64,000 nucleotides of DNA from Rhizobium sp. NXC14 (GCF_002117485.1 NZ_CP021030.1:313001-377000), one strand, 5' to 3'; counted from the stretch's first letter, positions 1 to 10,619 are shown. The notes: generated by a model not told the origin, from the sequence alone. Numbers and translations are program-made.

Positions 1-764
1 GGGATCACGCGCTGGTAATCCGGGAATGTGCCGTCGATCAGTTTCGAGGTCAGAACGATCGAGCCGATCGTCATGCGGATCTTGGCGTCGGAAACCTCGA
101 CGGTGACGATCGCTTCCGGATTGTCGACCAGCTTCTGCAGTTCGCCGACCGTCTTGCGCGGAATGATGATGCCGGGCATGCCCTCGGAGCCCGACGGCGC
201 GTCGACATCGGCGCGGGCCAGCCGGTGGCCGTCGGTCGCCACCGCCCTGAGCTTCAGCTCACCATTGCTCTCGATCGTGTGGAAGAAGATGCCGTTCAGA
301 TAATAACGTGTCTCTTCCGTCGAGATCGCGAACTGGGTGCGGTCGATCAGCATCTTCAGATCGGTCGCCTTCAACTTGAAGGAATGCGTGAAGGTGCCGG
401 CGGTCAGATCCGGGAAATCGGATTGCGGCAGGCACTGCAGCGAGAATTTCGAGCGGCCGGACTGGACGGTCATCGAGCCGCCGTCGGTGCTGGTCGCCAG
501 CAGCACTTCGGCGCCATCGGGAAGCTTGCGCACGATATCATAGAGAAGGTGAGCGGGAACGGTGGTGGCGCCTGCTTGTTCGACGTTTGCCGGCGTCGCC
601 TCGGTGATTTCGAGGTCGAGGTCGGTCGCCTTCATGTCGAGGTTCTGGCCATCGGCCTTCAGCAGTACGTTGGACAGGATCGGGATCGTGTTGCGACGTT
701 CGACCACACGGTGGACGTGGTTCAGCGATTTCAGAAGGTTTGACCGCTCAATAGTAATACGCAT
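1..764 (-). CDS. dnaN: DNA polymerase III subunit beta (sliding clamp), 3'-truncated by window edge
   Basis: Encodes the ring-shaped processivity clamp that tethers DNA polymerase III to the template. The translation starts MRITIERSNLLKSLNHVHRV, a typical clamp N-terminus, and continues through the conserved stretches RNTIPILSN and ATDGHRLA. About 254 residues are present; the family is about 370-375 residues long, so domains I and II are complete and domain III lies outside the window. The ATG (complement of 762-764) is the first in-frame start compatible with the family N-terminus. The gene is divergent from rsmI across a 258-bp gap. It is not next to dnaA, which lies about 43 kb away, as is usual in rhizobia. 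Confidence 0.96.
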   Translation of the reverse strand, partial: MRITIERSNLLKSLNHVHRVVERRNTIPILSNVLLKADGQNLDMKATDLDLEITEATPANVEQAGATTVPAHLLYDIVRKLPDGAEVLLATSTDGGSMTVQSGRSKFSLQCLPQSDFPDLTAGTFTHSFKLKATDLKMLIDRTQFAISTEETRYYLNGIFFHTIESNGELKLRAVATDGHRLARADVDAPSGSEGMPGIIIPRKTVGELQKLVDNPEAIVTVEVSDAKIRMTIGSIVLTSKLIDGTFPDYQRVI

Positions 765-1022
765 GGGATGCTACCGCTTTCGACCGTGACTGCCCGGGCG
801 CATCGAAGGCCCGAAGAATGCTTTCCCGATTTAGGTCGGGGGAGTGGAGGGGCAAAATGGCAGACTTCAGCATTGGATGGCAAGAGGCATGGACGGCTGA
901 GCCCTCGCATTTCAGGTTTTCCGGAGCAATCCTCACAGAAATCCCAACCCTTGCCGAAGCGCCGCCGCTCGCCCATAAAGGCCCGATGACGGGCGAAGGC
1001 CGTCGAGACGAAGGCAAATGGC

Positions 1023-1937
1023 ATGAACGAGCAAACCACAGCGGAGGACGCCAGCCGGCGAAGCTTCCGCCTCCACAACATGGCGGTGCCGGCGCGGCCG
1101 CTGGAGCCGGCGCTCTATCTTGTCGCCACTCCCATCGGCAATCTCGGCGACATCACGCTGCGCGCATTGGAAACGCTGGCCGGCGCCGACGTGCTGGCCT
1201 GCGAGGATACGCGCGTCACCCGCGTTCTGCTCGACCGCTACGGCATCCAGAACCGCCCCTTCGCCTATCACGAGCACAATGCCGACGAAGCCGGCCCGCG
1301 GCTCATCCAGGCGCTCGAAGCCGGCCGCTCGGTGGCGCTGGTGTCCGATGCCGGCACGCCGCTCGTCTCCGATCCAGGCTACCGGCTGGCCCGGCAGGCG
1401 ATTGCCGCCGGTTACCGCGTCATTCCCATTCCAGGCGCCTCGGCGCCGCTCGCCGCCCTTGTTGGTTCCGGCCTGCCGAACGACGCCTTTCTCTTTGCCG
1501 GCTTTCTGCCGGCCAAGGACAAGGCCCGCCGCGATCGTCTCGGTGAATTTGCCGCAGCTCCGGCGACGCTGATCTTTTTTGAATCGCCCCATCGCATCGC
1601 TGCCACGCTTCTTGCCGCCGCCGATGTGCTCGGCCCGGGCCGGCCGGCCTGCGTCTGCCGTGAGTTGACCAAGACCTATGAAGAATTCCGCCGCGGCACG
1701 CTGGCCGAACTCGCCGCCCATTACCAGCAGGTGGAAAACGTCAGGGGCGAGATCGTCCTCGTCGTCGGTCCGCCGCAGCCGGTAGAAACCTCCGAGGCCG
1801 ATGTCGAAGCCGTGCTTGCCGATCTGTCGATGTCGATGCCGACAGCAAAGGCTGCGACCGAGGCCGCCCGTCTCACCGGCCTGCCGCGCAAGGCGCTCTA
1901 CCAGCGCCTGCTGGAGATGAAGGGCGGCAATGGGTGA
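1023..1937 (+). CDS. rsmI: 16S rRNA (cytidine1402-2'-O)-methyltransferase
   Basis: SAM-dependent methylase of the tetrapyrrole-methylase fold that 2'-O-methylates C1402 in the decoding centre of 16S rRNA. Visible family signatures are LYLVATPIGNLGDIT, ACEDTRVT, SDAGTPLVSDPGY and FFESPHRI. The product is 304 residues; typical RsmI is about 280-300. An internal Met (codon at 1080, MAVPARP) is an alternative start that would remove a 19-residue N-terminal extension. The stop overlaps the start of the UPF0102 gene by 8 bp, so the two are probably translationally coupled. This neighbour pairing is common in bacteria. Confidence 0.94.
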   Translation: MNEQTTAEDASRRSFRLHNMAVPARPLEPALYLVATPIGNLGDITLRALETLAGADVLACEDTRVTRVLLDRYGIQNRPFAYHEHNADEAGPRLIQALEAGRSVALVSDAGTPLVSDPGYRLARQAIAAGYRVIPIPGASAPLAALVGSGLPNDAFLFAGFLPAKDKARRDRLGEFAAAPATLIFFESPHRIAATLLAAADVLGPGRPACVCRELTKTYEEFRRGTLAELAAHYQQVENVRGEIVLVVGPPQPVETSEADVEAVLADLSMSMPTAKAATEAARLTGLPRKALYQRLLEMKGGNG

Positions 1938-2298
1938 TAAAGACCTCACCGCCGTAAAAAGGAAGGCGCTGCGCCGCGGCCGCATGTCGGAATATGTCGC
2001 CGCCGCCTTCCTGATGCTGAAGGGATACCGTATCCTGGCGCTGCGCCACCGCACCAGGCTCGGCGAGATCGATATCGTCGCCCGCAAGGGCGATCTCGCC
2101 GTCTTCGTCGAGGTCAAGGCCCGCCATGGCGAGGCTGCGGCGATCGACGCCGTGTCTGTCGCCGCTCAGAAGCGGATCCGGGCGGCAAGCGATCTGTGGC
2201 TCGCCCGCCAGGCGGATCAGGCCCGCCTTTCCCAGCGCTACGATATCGTCGCGGTCATGCCCGGCCGGTTGCCGCGGCACTTTCCCGACGCCTTCTGA
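1930..2298 (+). CDS. UPF0102 (YraN) family nuclease-fold protein
   Basis: A 122-residue protein with the YraN core: an N-terminal helix (GRMSEYVAAAFLMLKGY), then LGEIDIVARKGDLAVFVEVKAR. That D-x(n)-E-V-K pattern is the PD-(D/E)XK nuclease signature, here matching Holliday-junction-resolvase-like folds. The biochemical role of the family is unsettled, so the function is given only as a fold. It overlaps rsmI by 8 bp and is probably cotranscribed with it. The start ATG sits inside the last rsmI codons, and the length is normal for the family. Confidence 0.9.
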   Translation: MGDKDLTAVKRKALRRGRMSEYVAAAFLMLKGYRILALRHRTRLGEIDIVARKGDLAVFVEVKARHGEAAAIDAVSVAAQKRIRAASDLWLARQADQARLSQRYDIVAVMPGRLPRHFPDAF

Positions 2299-2417
2299 GC
2301 GCTTTCAGCCCGGTCGAGTTTCCGGATTGTTAAAATTTTAGTCCCCCGTTGAACGAGCTCCTTAGGACTTTCTGCTACCCACCGTCGCAATAGGGGTTGA
2401 GATTAGGGGGTTGTTGC

Positions 2418-2921
2418 GTGGCCTTGAAGATGATGCTTGCAAGCGCGGTCGCCATGGCGGCGCGCTCGGTGCCGTATATCGCGCTGAAGCCGGCCGGGAA
2501 ATCCTTCGTCGCGCATGCGAGCGACCACCTGCCGCTGAAATCGACGCCGATCAATCCCGACTGGATCATCAGCGGCAATCCGCAGGCGCGCACCGCCGAA
2601 CATTCGCGCGGACATGACGAGGCGTCGCTGACGGCGATCTGGGACTGCACGGCGGGCGAATTCCGCTGGTATTTCGGCTGGGACGAGACCGTGATGATCC
2701 TCGAAGGCGAGGTCCATATCACCGCCGAGGATGGCACGGAACGGACCCTGCGCACCGGCGACGTCGCCTTTTTCGCCGGTGGAACCTGGGCGAGCTGGCG
2801 GGTCGACACCTACGTCCGCAAGGTCGCCTTCCTGCGCAAGCCTTTCCCGAAGCCTTTGGCGATCGCCTATCGTCTGCGCAACATGCTGCGCAACGGCGGC
2901 AGCCAGGGCATCGCCGCCTGA
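2418..2921 (+). CDS. Cupin-domain protein (ureidoglycine-aminohydrolase-like cupin_3 fold)
   Basis: A roughly 167-residue small beta-barrel protein. The cupin core is visible as FRWYFGWDETVMILEGEVHITAEDG followed by TGDVAFFAGGTWASW, resembling cupin_3/DUF861 proteins. The substrate is unknown. The GTG at 2418 is chosen because a GGGGG ribosome-binding stretch lies 7-8 bases upstream. A TTG at 2397 or an ATG at 2430 are alternatives. The N-terminal region (residues about 4-17) is mildly hydrophobic but is not a convincing signal peptide. It lies alone between yraN and gshB, and no regulatory logic is visible. Confidence 0.72.
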   Translation: MALKMMLASAVAMAARSVPYIALKPAGKSFVAHASDHLPLKSTPINPDWIISGNPQARTAEHSRGHDEASLTAIWDCTAGEFRWYFGWDETVMILEGEVHITAEDGTERTLRTGDVAFFAGGTWASWRVDTYVRKVAFLRKPFPKPLAIAYRLRNMLRNGGSQGIAA

Positions 2922-3008
2922 AAGTTGCGAACGCCCGAAGCCCTTGATGACCGTTGCGTTTAATGCCGGGCCGACCTACATCTGTCCGGCATTCAGCGAG
3001 GGACGGAA

Positions 3009-3956
3009 ATGGCCAAGATCACCAATGTAGCGGTCCAGATGGATCATGTCGCCGGCATCAATATCGCAGGTGACTCCACCTTCGCCATGAGCCTGGAAGC
3101 GCAGGCGCGCGGCTACAGGCTCTTCCATTACACCCCCGAGCGCCTGAGCTTCCGCGACGGCAAGCTCTTTGCGAGCGTCGAGCCGATGGTCCTGCGCGAC
3201 GTCAAGGGTGATCACTTCGAGCTTGGCGCGCCCGAACGCGTCGACCTTTCGACCATGGATGTGGTGCTGCTGCGCCAGGATCCGCCCTTCGACATGGCCT
3301 ATATCACCTCGACGCATCTGCTCGAGCGCATCCACCCGAAGACGCTCGTTGTCAACGATCCGGCCTGGGTTCGCAATTCGCCGGAGAAGATCTTCGTCAC
3401 CGAATTCTCCGACCTGATGCCGAAGACGCTGATCACCAAGGATCCGGCCGAAATCCGCCGCTTCCGCGATGAGATGGGCGACATCATCCTGAAGCCGCTC
3501 TATGGCAATGGCGGCGCCGGCGTTTTCCATTCGACCCGCGACGATCGCAATCTCTCATCGCTCTTGGAAATGTTCGGCCAGCTTTTCCGCGAACCCTTCA
3601 TCGCCCAGCAATATCTGCCCGACGTGCGCAAGGGCGACAAGCGCATCATCCTCGTCGACGGCGAGTTCGCCGGCGCGATCAACCGCGTGCCGGCCGAGCA
3701 TGACAGCCGCTCCAACATGCATGTCGGCGGCCGCGCCGAGGCGACCGAGCTGACGCCGCGCGAAAAGGAAATCTGCGCCCGCATCGGCCCGGCGCTGAGG
3801 GAACGCGGCTTCCTGCTCGTCGGAATTGACGTCATCGGAGATTACATGACCGAGATCAACGTAACCTCGCCGACAGGCATCCGCGAGGTCAGGAAGTTCG
3901 GCGGCGCCGATATAGCAAGCCTGCTCTGGGACGCGATCGAGCGCAAGCGCGGCTGA
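3009..3956 (+). CDS. gshB: Glutathione synthetase
   Basis: ATP-dependent ligase that joins gamma-glutamylcysteine to glycine, the second step of glutathione synthesis in the cytosol. The translation (315 aa, normal length) shows GshB landmarks: N-terminal [18 protein letters not shown], the stretch [14 protein letters not shown], the ATP-grasp core [14 protein letters not shown], and the C-terminal [31 protein letters not shown] ribosome-binding site precedes the ATG. It appears to be its own transcription unit, upstream of comM in the same direction with a gap of about 156 bp. Confidence 0.96.
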   Translation: MAKITNVAVQMDHVAGINIAGDSTFAMSLEAQARGYRLFHYTPERLSFRDGKLFASVEPMVLRDVKGDHFELGAPERVDLSTMDVVLLRQDPPFDMAYITSTHLLERIHPKTLVVNDPAWVRNSPEKIFVTEFSDLMPKTLITKDPAEIRRFRDEMGDIILKPLYGNGGAGVFHSTRDDRNLSSLLEMFGQLFREPFIAQQYLPDVRKGDKRIILVDGEFAGAINRVPAEHDSRSNMHVGGRAEATELTPREKEICARIGPALRERGFLLVGIDVIGDYMTEINVTSPTGIREVRKFGGADIASLLWDAIERKRG

Positions 3957-4112
3957 GGCTGCGATCGGGTACAACCGCGCCCACCGCTGATTATCTGTCT
4001 GCGTTCTTTTATTGTTCTTGTTTTAGTCCGGCTTCCGTGCCAGATTGCAACCGCTGGCTTTCAACGGCCACAGGGGGCGGTCTCTAAGAGTTTGCGGGAC
4101 AAGGGTGGGCAT

Positions 4113-5645
4113 ATGGTCGCGCGTGTCAGTACGGTAGCATTCCAGGGCATCGAAGGCGTTCCGGTCGAGGTTCAGGTCATGATCGCGCCCGGCAAGGTCG
4201 GCATGCAGATCGTCGGCCTGCCTGACAAGGCGGTAGCCGAAAGCCGTGAGCGTGTGCAGGCTGCCCTTCACGCCTCCGGCCTGGCGCTGCCGGGCAAACG
4301 GGTGACCGTCAATCTGGCGCCCGCCGATCTGCCGAAGGAAGGTTCGCACTTCGATCTGCCAATCGCACTCGCGCTGATGGCGGCTCTCGGCGCCATTCCT
4401 GGCGACGCGCTGACCGATTATGTCGTCGTCGGCGAACTCAATCTCGACGGGACGATCGCCGCCATTGCCGGCGCGCTGCCGGCCGCGATCGGCGCCAATG
4501 CGCTCGGCAAGGGGCTGATCTGCCCGGCCGAAAGCGGCGCGGAAGCCGCCTGGGCCGGCGCCGAGGTCGATATTCTCGCCCCGCGCAGCCTGATTGCCCT
4601 TGCCAATCATTTCCGCGGCACGCAGGTACTGTCTAGGCCGGAGCCGTCGATCCGCGCCAATGCCGCCAACCTGCCGGACCTTGCCGAGATCAAGGGCCAG
4701 GAAAGCGCAAAACGCGCGCTCGAGGTGGCGGCCGCCGGCGGCCACAATCTCCTGATGGTCGGGCCTCCCGGCTCCGGCAAGTCGATGCTGGCGTCGCGCC
4801 TGCCGTCGATCCTGCCGCCGCTTTCGCCGACCGAACTGCTTGAAGTGTCGATGGTTCATTCGATCGCCGGCCAGCTCACCGGCGGCAAGCTGTCCGACCG
4901 CCGGCCTTTCCGCACCCCGCACCACTCCGCCACCATGGCAGCGCTTGTCGGCGGCGGCCTCCGCGCCCGGCCGGGCGAAGCCTCGCTTGCCCATCACGGC
5001 GTGCTCTTCCTCGACGAATTCCCCGAGTTCACGCCGCAGGCGCTCGATGCGCTGCGCCAGCCGCTCGAAGGCGGCGAATGCGTCATCGCGCGCGCCAATC
5101 ACCGCGTATCCTATCCGGCGAAATTCCAGCTGATCGCGGCGATGAACCCCTGCCGCTGCGGCATGGCCGGTGAGCCCGGCCACACCTGCGCGCGCGGCCC
5201 GCGCTGCATGAGCGACTATCAGGCCCGCATCTCCGGCCCGCTGATGGACCGCATCGATATCCGCATTGACGTGCCCGCCGTTTCCGCCGCCGATCTGATC
5301 CGGCCGATGGCGGCCGAGGCCAGCGCCGACGTCGCCCGCCGCGTCGCCCAGGCCCGCGAGATCCAGCAGGAGCGGTTCGAACGCGCCGGCGCCAGGGATA
5401 TCGGCACCAATGCCCGCTGCTCCACCGCGATGATCGAAAAACTCGCCGAGCCCGATGCGAGCGGCCTGCAGCTCCTGCGCGACGCCGCTGACAAGATGAA
5501 ATTCTCCGCCCGCGGCTACCACCGCGTCCTCAAGGTTGCCCGCACGTTGGCCGATCTCGACGACAAACCGACCGTCGGGCGTCTGCATCTCGCCGAAGCG
5601 ATTTCTTACCGCATCGCTGGTGAGAGGTTGACGGCGGCGGCGTGA
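4113..5645 (+). CDS. comM: YifB/ComM family AAA+ ATPase (Mg-chelatase-like)
   Basis: A 510-residue protein with the YifB/ComM architecture: an N-terminal Lon-S16-like domain (from MVARVSTVAFQGIEG to about residue 165), a central Mg-chelatase AAA+ domain with Walker A GPPGSGKS near residue 217, Walker B VLFLDEFPEF and the sensor stretch NPCRCG, and a C-terminal extension. ComM proteins are hexameric helicases that promote branch migration during natural transformation; a role in transformation here is inference. The ATG at 4113 has a good AAGGGTGG site. A TTG 21 bases upstream gives a less likely longer form. Confidence 0.93.
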   Translation: MVARVSTVAFQGIEGVPVEVQVMIAPGKVGMQIVGLPDKAVAESRERVQAALHASGLALPGKRVTVNLAPADLPKEGSHFDLPIALALMAALGAIPGDALTDYVVVGELNLDGTIAAIAGALPAAIGANALGKGLICPAESGAEAAWAGAEVDILAPRSLIALANHFRGTQVLSRPEPSIRANAANLPDLAEIKGQESAKRALEVAAAGGHNLLMVGPPGSGKSMLASRLPSILPPLSPTELLEVSMVHSIAGQLTGGKLSDRRPFRTPHHSATMAALVGGGLRARPGEASLAHHGVLFLDEFPEFTPQALDALRQPLEGGECVIARANHRVSYPAKFQLIAAMNPCRCGMAGEPGHTCARGPRCMSDYQARISGPLMDRIDIRIDVPAVSAADLIRPMAAEASADVARRVAQAREIQQERFERAGARDIGTNARCSTAMIEKLAEPDASGLQLLRDAADKMKFSARGYHRVLKVARTLADLDDKPTVGRLHLAEAISYRIAGERLTAAA

Positions 5646-5722
5646 GGTAGAAGTGAATAGGGAATGGCAAATAGCGAAAAGCTAGCTAATTGCTTGCTTC
5701 ACGCCAATCCGTCCCACATCCT

Positions 5723-5829
5723 ATTCGCTATTCGCTATTCGCTATTCGCTATTCGCTATTCGCTATTCGCTATTCGCTATTCGCTATTCGCTATTCGCTA
5801 TTCGCTATTCGCTATTCGCTATTCGCTAT

Positions 5830-5831
<2 letters not shown>
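5723..5831. repeat. Tandem heptamer array, ATTCGCT x 15.6
   Basis: Fifteen uninterrupted, perfect copies of the 7-base unit ATTCGCT (5723-5827) are followed by a partial copy ATTC (5828-5831). The partial copy overlaps the cysK stop codon (complement of 5830-5832). The flank at 5667-5700 carries a reverse-complement-like piece (AATAGCGAAAAG). The period of seven is not a multiple of three. All six frames stay open across much of it, which creates spurious ORFs. The array fills almost the whole gap between the convergent comM and cysK genes. Perfect identity between copies suggests recent slippage expansion and probable length variation between strains. Confidence 0.97.
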
Positions 5832-6792
<961 letters not shown>

Positions 6793-6936
6793 GGTGCTCT
6801 CCCTTTGGACTTCGGTCCCTGAAATCGAGGAGGAGAATAGGGTCAAAGACGGAATGAGACCAGAGCCCGTTCGTCCCGGGCTGGGGTGGCGGAGAGAAAA
6901 TAAGCTTTGAAAACCGTTCCTTGACGGATGTTTATT

Positions 6937-7554
6937 TCACGCAGCCCGCGTGGCGATGAAGGCTGCCGTGCCGGCAAGGATGCCGGCTGCAACCCGGTTC
7001 AGCGCCTGCAGGGCGCGCGGCTGTTTCAACATGGTGCGGGCGCGCGCCGCAAGCAGCATATAGGGCACCAGCACGGTGATCAGCACCACGAAGGTGACGG
7101 CGAGCAGAAGCGCATAGTCGCGCAGGGTGATATTGCCGATATCGATCAGCGTCGGCGCCAGCGCGACATAAAACAGCATCGTCTTCGGGTTGCCCAGCGT
7201 CACCAGCAGGCCCGAAAGGAAGGACAGGCCGACATTGCCGGATTTTTTTGCGGCAATATCCTGCGGCAGCAGCCCTGCCGTCCACAGTTTCCAGGCGATG
7301 TAGCCGAGATAGAGGGCGCCGGCGATCTTGATGATGAGGAAAACTTCCGTGAAGGTCTGCGCCACGAAAGCTAGGCCCAGAATGACCGCGGTGAGATAGG
7401 TCATATCGCCGAGCACCAGGCCGAGACCCATGAAGAAGGTCTCGCGGAAATTCGAGCCGAGCGCACGCGCGACGATCGCGGTAATGCCGGGCCCCGGAAT
7501 GGCCGCGGCGATGAACAACGCTCCGGCATAGGCAAGCAAGGCGGCAAGGCTCAT
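6937..7554 (-). CDS. LysE/RhtB family amino-acid exporter
   Basis: A 205-residue inner-membrane protein with about six predicted hydrophobic segments and the LysE/RhtB N-terminal signature AAAIPGPGITAIVARALG, followed by GLGLVLGDMTYL. Family members export amino acids or related metabolites by proton exchange; the substrate cannot be read from sequence. The EamA-type DMT exporter lies just upstream in the same direction (gap 115 bp), and an Lrp-type regulator is divergent beyond it. Lrp-controlled exporters are a common arrangement, so an amino-acid efflux role is plausible. Confidence 0.9.
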   Translation of the reverse strand: MSLAALLAYAGALFIAAAIPGPGITAIVARALGSNFRETFFMGLGLVLGDMTYLTAVILGLAFVAQTFTEVFLIIKIAGALYLGYIAWKLWTAGLLPQDIAAKKSGNVGLSFLSGLLVTLGNPKTMLFYVALAPTLIDIGNITLRDYALLLAVTFVVLITVLVPYMLLAARARTMLKQPRALQALNRVAAGILAGTAAFIATRAA

Positions 7555-7669
7555 CTGTGGCTCCTCTTCCCCGGCGTTTTACATCCCCCGGGCCTTGCCA
7601 TCAATCCGCTGGCGCTGATGGGTCCATCACGAGAAGAAATGCTTGCCGCCGCGTGCCTGCGCAGACATC

Positions 7670-8569
7670 TCAGCCCTGAAGCGCCCACGGCCGTAGCCAG
7701 CGCGGCGTCCAGCCGAGATTCATGCCGGCGGCGGCCAGCAGGATGATTACGGCGCCCGCGACCTGCATCGGCTGGAGCGCATGGCCGAAGGCCAGCCGGT
7801 CGACGAGGATCGCGGCGATCGGATAGAGGAAGGAGAGCGCCCCGGTCAGATGCGTCGGCAGCCGCTGGATCGCGCCGTAGAGCAGCACATACATCAGCCC
7901 GGTATGGACGACTCCGATCGTCACCAGGATCGCCCAGCCGCCGGCATCGCCGGGCAGTTGCGAAAACTCCGTCATCGGCGCCAGCATCAGCATGCCGGTT
8001 GTGACCTGGATCAGCGCGATCAGATGCGGCGGCGTGCCTTTCAGCCATTTCGCGGCAAGAGCTGCCAGCGCGTAGAAGAAGGCCGCACCCAGCGCCATCA
8101 GAATGCCGAGGCCGTAGCCATCCATTCCCCCGCCGGCCTGAGGTTTTGCCTCGACGATCGCCGCCATGCCTGCAAAGGCGAGCGTCAGCCAGAACAGCTT
8201 GGCGGCGGTGATCTTTTCGCCGAGGAACAGCGCCCCGAGCACCAGCAGCATGAAGGGCTGGGTGTTGTAGACGGTCGTGGCGATCGAGATCGTCGCATGC
8301 GAATAGGAGGCGAAGAGCAGCAGCCAGTTGACGACAATGGCGACGCCGCCGAAGACGGCGATGCCGAAGGCGCGCAGCGTGATGATGCCAGGCCGCAGCA
8401 GCCCGAGGGCGCCGCAGATGACGAGCAGCGTCATCGAACCGAACAGGCAGCGCCAGAAAACCACACCGCTGACCGGCTGGCCCGACATGACGACGAACCA
8501 GCCGATCGTCCCCGAGATCAGCATCGCTGCCGTCATTTCCACCGAACCTCTTTTGATATCGCCGCTCAT
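7670..8569 (-). CDS. EamA-family DMT superfamily transporter
   Basis: A 299-residue integral membrane protein with two internally similar halves of about five hydrophobic segments each (for example MLISGTIGWFVVMSGQPVSGVVFWR in the first half and SFLYPIAAILVDRLAFG in the second), the classic 10-TMS EamA layout. Such proteins export metabolites or amino acids, but the substrate is unknown. It is divergent from the Lrp-family gene at 8681, with a 111-bp AT-richer gap that probably holds both promoters and the regulator's binding sites. Confidence 0.9.
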   Translation of the reverse strand: MSGDIKRGSVEMTAAMLISGTIGWFVVMSGQPVSGVVFWRCLFGSMTLLVICGALGLLRPGIITLRAFGIAVFGGVAIVVNWLLLFASYSHATISIATTVYNTQPFMLLVLGALFLGEKITAAKLFWLTLAFAGMAAIVEAKPQAGGGMDGYGLGILMALGAAFFYALAALAAKWLKGTPPHLIALIQVTTGMLMLAPMTEFSQLPGDAGGWAILVTIGVVHTGLMYVLLYGAIQRLPTHLTGALSFLYPIAAILVDRLAFGHALQPMQVAGAVIILLAAAGMNLGWTPRWLRPWALQG

Positions 8570-8680
8570 GGTAGCCTCCGTTTTGCTCGGACGATTTTAT
8601 TGCGTTAGCAGCTGGTTCCATATAGAAACAAGAAGGATAAAAACGGCTTTTGCCTAATCATTGAAGGGAAAATAATTACC

Positions 8681-9154
8681 GTGCCTAATGGTGTGCTGGA
8701 GCTCGATGATATCGATCAGTCCATTCTGGAGGCGCTGGCCGGCAATGCCCGGATTTCGCTGAAGGAGCTGGCGCAGCAGGTCGGGCTTTCCTCGCCGAGC
8801 GCTGCCGAACGTCTGCGCCGGCTGGAGGAGCGCGGCGTCATCAAGGCCTTCACCATCGATCTCGACCCAGCCGCCGTCGGCTATCCCCTGCAGGCGATCG
8901 TGCGGGTGCGGCCGCTGCCGGGACAGCTGCACATTGTCGAGCGCATCATCCAGGACATTCCCGAAATCGTCGAATGCGACAAGGTGACGGGCGAGGATTG
9001 TTTTATCGCCCGCCTCGTGGTGCGCTCGATGGCGGAGCTCGACGGCATTCTGGACAAGGTCGCCGAACGGGCGGAAACCAACACCTCGATGATCAAATCG
9101 TCGCCTGTCAAACGTCGCCTGCCGCCGCTCTCACGCGGGAAACAGGATCGCTGA
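8681..9154 (+). CDS. Lrp/AsnC family transcriptional regulator
   Basis: A 157-residue regulator. Residues about 6-60 form the AsnC-type helix-turn-helix (DDIDQSILEALAGNARISLKE, then LSSPSAAERLRRLEERGVI), and the C-terminal RAM ligand-binding domain follows (IVRVRPLPGQL to about residue 145). The start is a GTG at 8681 with GAAGGGAA upstream. It is divergent from the EamA exporter gene and probably controls it in response to an amino acid. The convergent GNAT gene ends 5 bp past its stop, which leaves almost no intergenic space. Confidence 0.92.
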   Translation: MPNGVLELDDIDQSILEALAGNARISLKELAQQVGLSSPSAAERLRRLEERGVIKAFTIDLDPAAVGYPLQAIVRVRPLPGQLHIVERIIQDIPEIVECDKVTGEDCFIARLVVRSMAELDGILDKVAERAETNTSMIKSSPVKRRLPPLSRGKQDR

Positions 9155-9159
9155 AACGG

Positions 9160-10059
9160 TCAGAAATCCGCCAGTGGCGAGAGCATGGCCGGAAAATGCG
9201 GGGTGACATCGCCGAGCCCACGCTGCATCAGTGTTGTGGTGCTTTCCAAAGGCTGTGGAGTACCCACCCAGTCCAGTTTCTCCGGACGGAAAAACACGTC
9301 AATGCCGGCGGAGGCGATGTCGAGTCCGCCGAGGATAGCGGCAAGTGATGGGATATCGCTCGCGACGACGTCGAGAAGGCTGAAGCGACCCGCCGCATCC
9401 ATTTTCCAGGCGATGACTGCTTGCTGGTCTTCGAGGAAGCTGACACGGATCTCGGGATCGATCTGCGTATTGATGAGAAACATCGCCGCATTTGTAGTCA
9501 CCGAGAGCGTCGTCGAAACGGGGCTGCGCGTTTTCAGCAGCGCTTGCAGCAGGGCAAGATCGTCCGCATTCGTCGGCGAAAGCGGCAGGGCCGGTGCGGC
9601 TGATGTCGACGGAGCGGGGGCGGCCCCTTCATAGCGGTGCAGCGGTATCGAGCGGAAACCGTAAGGCTCGTAGAGCGAGGGCTTGTCGGTGTAGAGGATG
9701 ACGGCCTCGAAGCCCTGCTGCTCGCACCAGTCGAGCGCTTTCACCGTCAGGTCGCGATAGAGCCCGCGACCGCGCCACTGCGGCCGCACCGCGCCGGATT
9801 GAAGGCCGGCGGCATGAACGACCCTGCCATTGATGACGAAGGGCAGCGCAAAGGCGGAGATATTGGCAGCAAGCTCGCCTGTGGCATCGAACCAGCCGAA
9901 GGGCATGCTGGTAGGGTCGGGTCCGCCGAGATGCTTCAGCGGGCCGATGTCAATGCCGAAAATATCCTGAAGCAGGCGCACCAGCGCTGCCCAACCAGCG
10001 GGGTCGCCGAAATAATCTTGTCGGAAGGTTAAGCCCGTGCTGTCGAGGCGCTTTGCCAT
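9160..10059 (-). CDS. GNAT-family N-acetyltransferase
   Basis: A 299-residue protein starting [18 protein letters not shown]. An acetyl-CoA-binding motif A is visible (VRPQWRGRGLYRDL, about residues 90-103), followed by FEAVILYTDKPSLYEPYGFRS, typical of the Eis-like branch. The C-terminal half has no motif I recognise. The acceptor substrate is unknown. The ATG at 10059 shares one base with the dut stop codon (TGATG), which indicates an operon with translational coupling. A much longer open frame upstream is antisense read-through across dut and was not used. Confidence 0.82.
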   Translation of the reverse strand: MAKRLDSTGLTFRQDYFGDPAGWAALVRLLQDIFGIDIGPLKHLGGPDPTSMPFGWFDATGELAANISAFALPFVINGRVVHAAGLQSGAVRPQWRGRGLYRDLTVKALDWCEQQGFEAVILYTDKPSLYEPYGFRSIPLHRYEGAAPAPSTSAAPALPLSPTNADDLALLQALLKTRSPVSTTLSVTTNAAMFLINTQIDPEIRVSFLEDQQAVIAWKMDAAGRFSLLDVVASDIPSLAAILGGLDIASAGIDVFFRPEKLDWVGTPQPLESTTTLMQRGLGDVTPHFPAMLSPLADF

Positions 10060-10529
10060 CAAACGCCGGTGGAGCCGAAGCCGCCTGCGCCGCGCGCCGT
10101 TTCGCTCGCCACTGACAGTTCCGTCACCCGCGCCTGGGTCACCGGCGCGATCACCATCTGGGCGATGCGCATGCCGCGTTCGATGACGAAGGCTTCCTCG
10201 CCGAGATTGGCGAGCAGCACTTTCACCTCGCCGCGATAGTCGCTGTCGACGGTGCCGGGCGAGTTCAGGCAAGTGATGCCGTGTTTGAAGGCAAGGCCGG
10301 AGCGCGGCCGCACCTGTCCCTCGAAACCTTCCGGGATTTCAAAGATGAACCCCGTCGGCACCAGCGCCCGCTGGCCGGGTGAGAGCGTCAGCGGTTCGCC
10401 GTCGGCGACGGCGGCGCGCAGGTCCATGCCGGCCGCCCCCTTGCTTTCATAGGCGGGCAGGTCGAGGCCTTCGCCGTTGGCCAGGCGGATGAGGTTCAGC
10501 GTCGGCCTGAGATCGTGATGAATGGTCAT
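10059..10529 (-). CDS. dut: Deoxyuridine 5'-triphosphate nucleotidohydrolase (dUTPase)
   Basis: Hydrolyses dUTP to dUMP and pyrophosphate, keeping uracil out of DNA and supplying dTMP synthesis. All five trimeric dUTPase motifs can be followed in the 156-residue product: [37 protein letters not shown] and the C-terminal P-loop-like [10 protein letters not shown]. The start ATG (complement of 10527-10529) leaves a short N-terminal tail typical of alphaproteobacteria. It is divergent from prfC and overlaps the downstream GNAT gene by one base. Confidence 0.96.
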   Translation of the reverse strand: MTIHHDLRPTLNLIRLANGEGLDLPAYESKGAAGMDLRAAVADGEPLTLSPGQRALVPTGFIFEIPEGFEGQVRPRSGLAFKHGITCLNSPGTVDSDYRGEVKVLLANLGEEAFVIERGMRIAQMVIAPVTQARVTELSVASETARGAGGFGSTGV

Positions 10530-10619
10530 GACCCATTACTTTGCACCTCAACGGGTAAGGTCAATTGCATTGGCGGGCTTTAATCGCTAGGTAAGCCGCA
10601 ATTCCACAGGATTCACACT

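Noticed and set aside
4023..5588. 521-codon open frame antisense to comM, and similar long antisense frames elsewhere (for example 13587-15461, 37860-40271, 46762-48354)
   Set aside because: High GC with third-position bias keeps antisense frames open; compositions are unusual (His/Arg/Gly/Asp-rich), and no motifs or RBS are seen.
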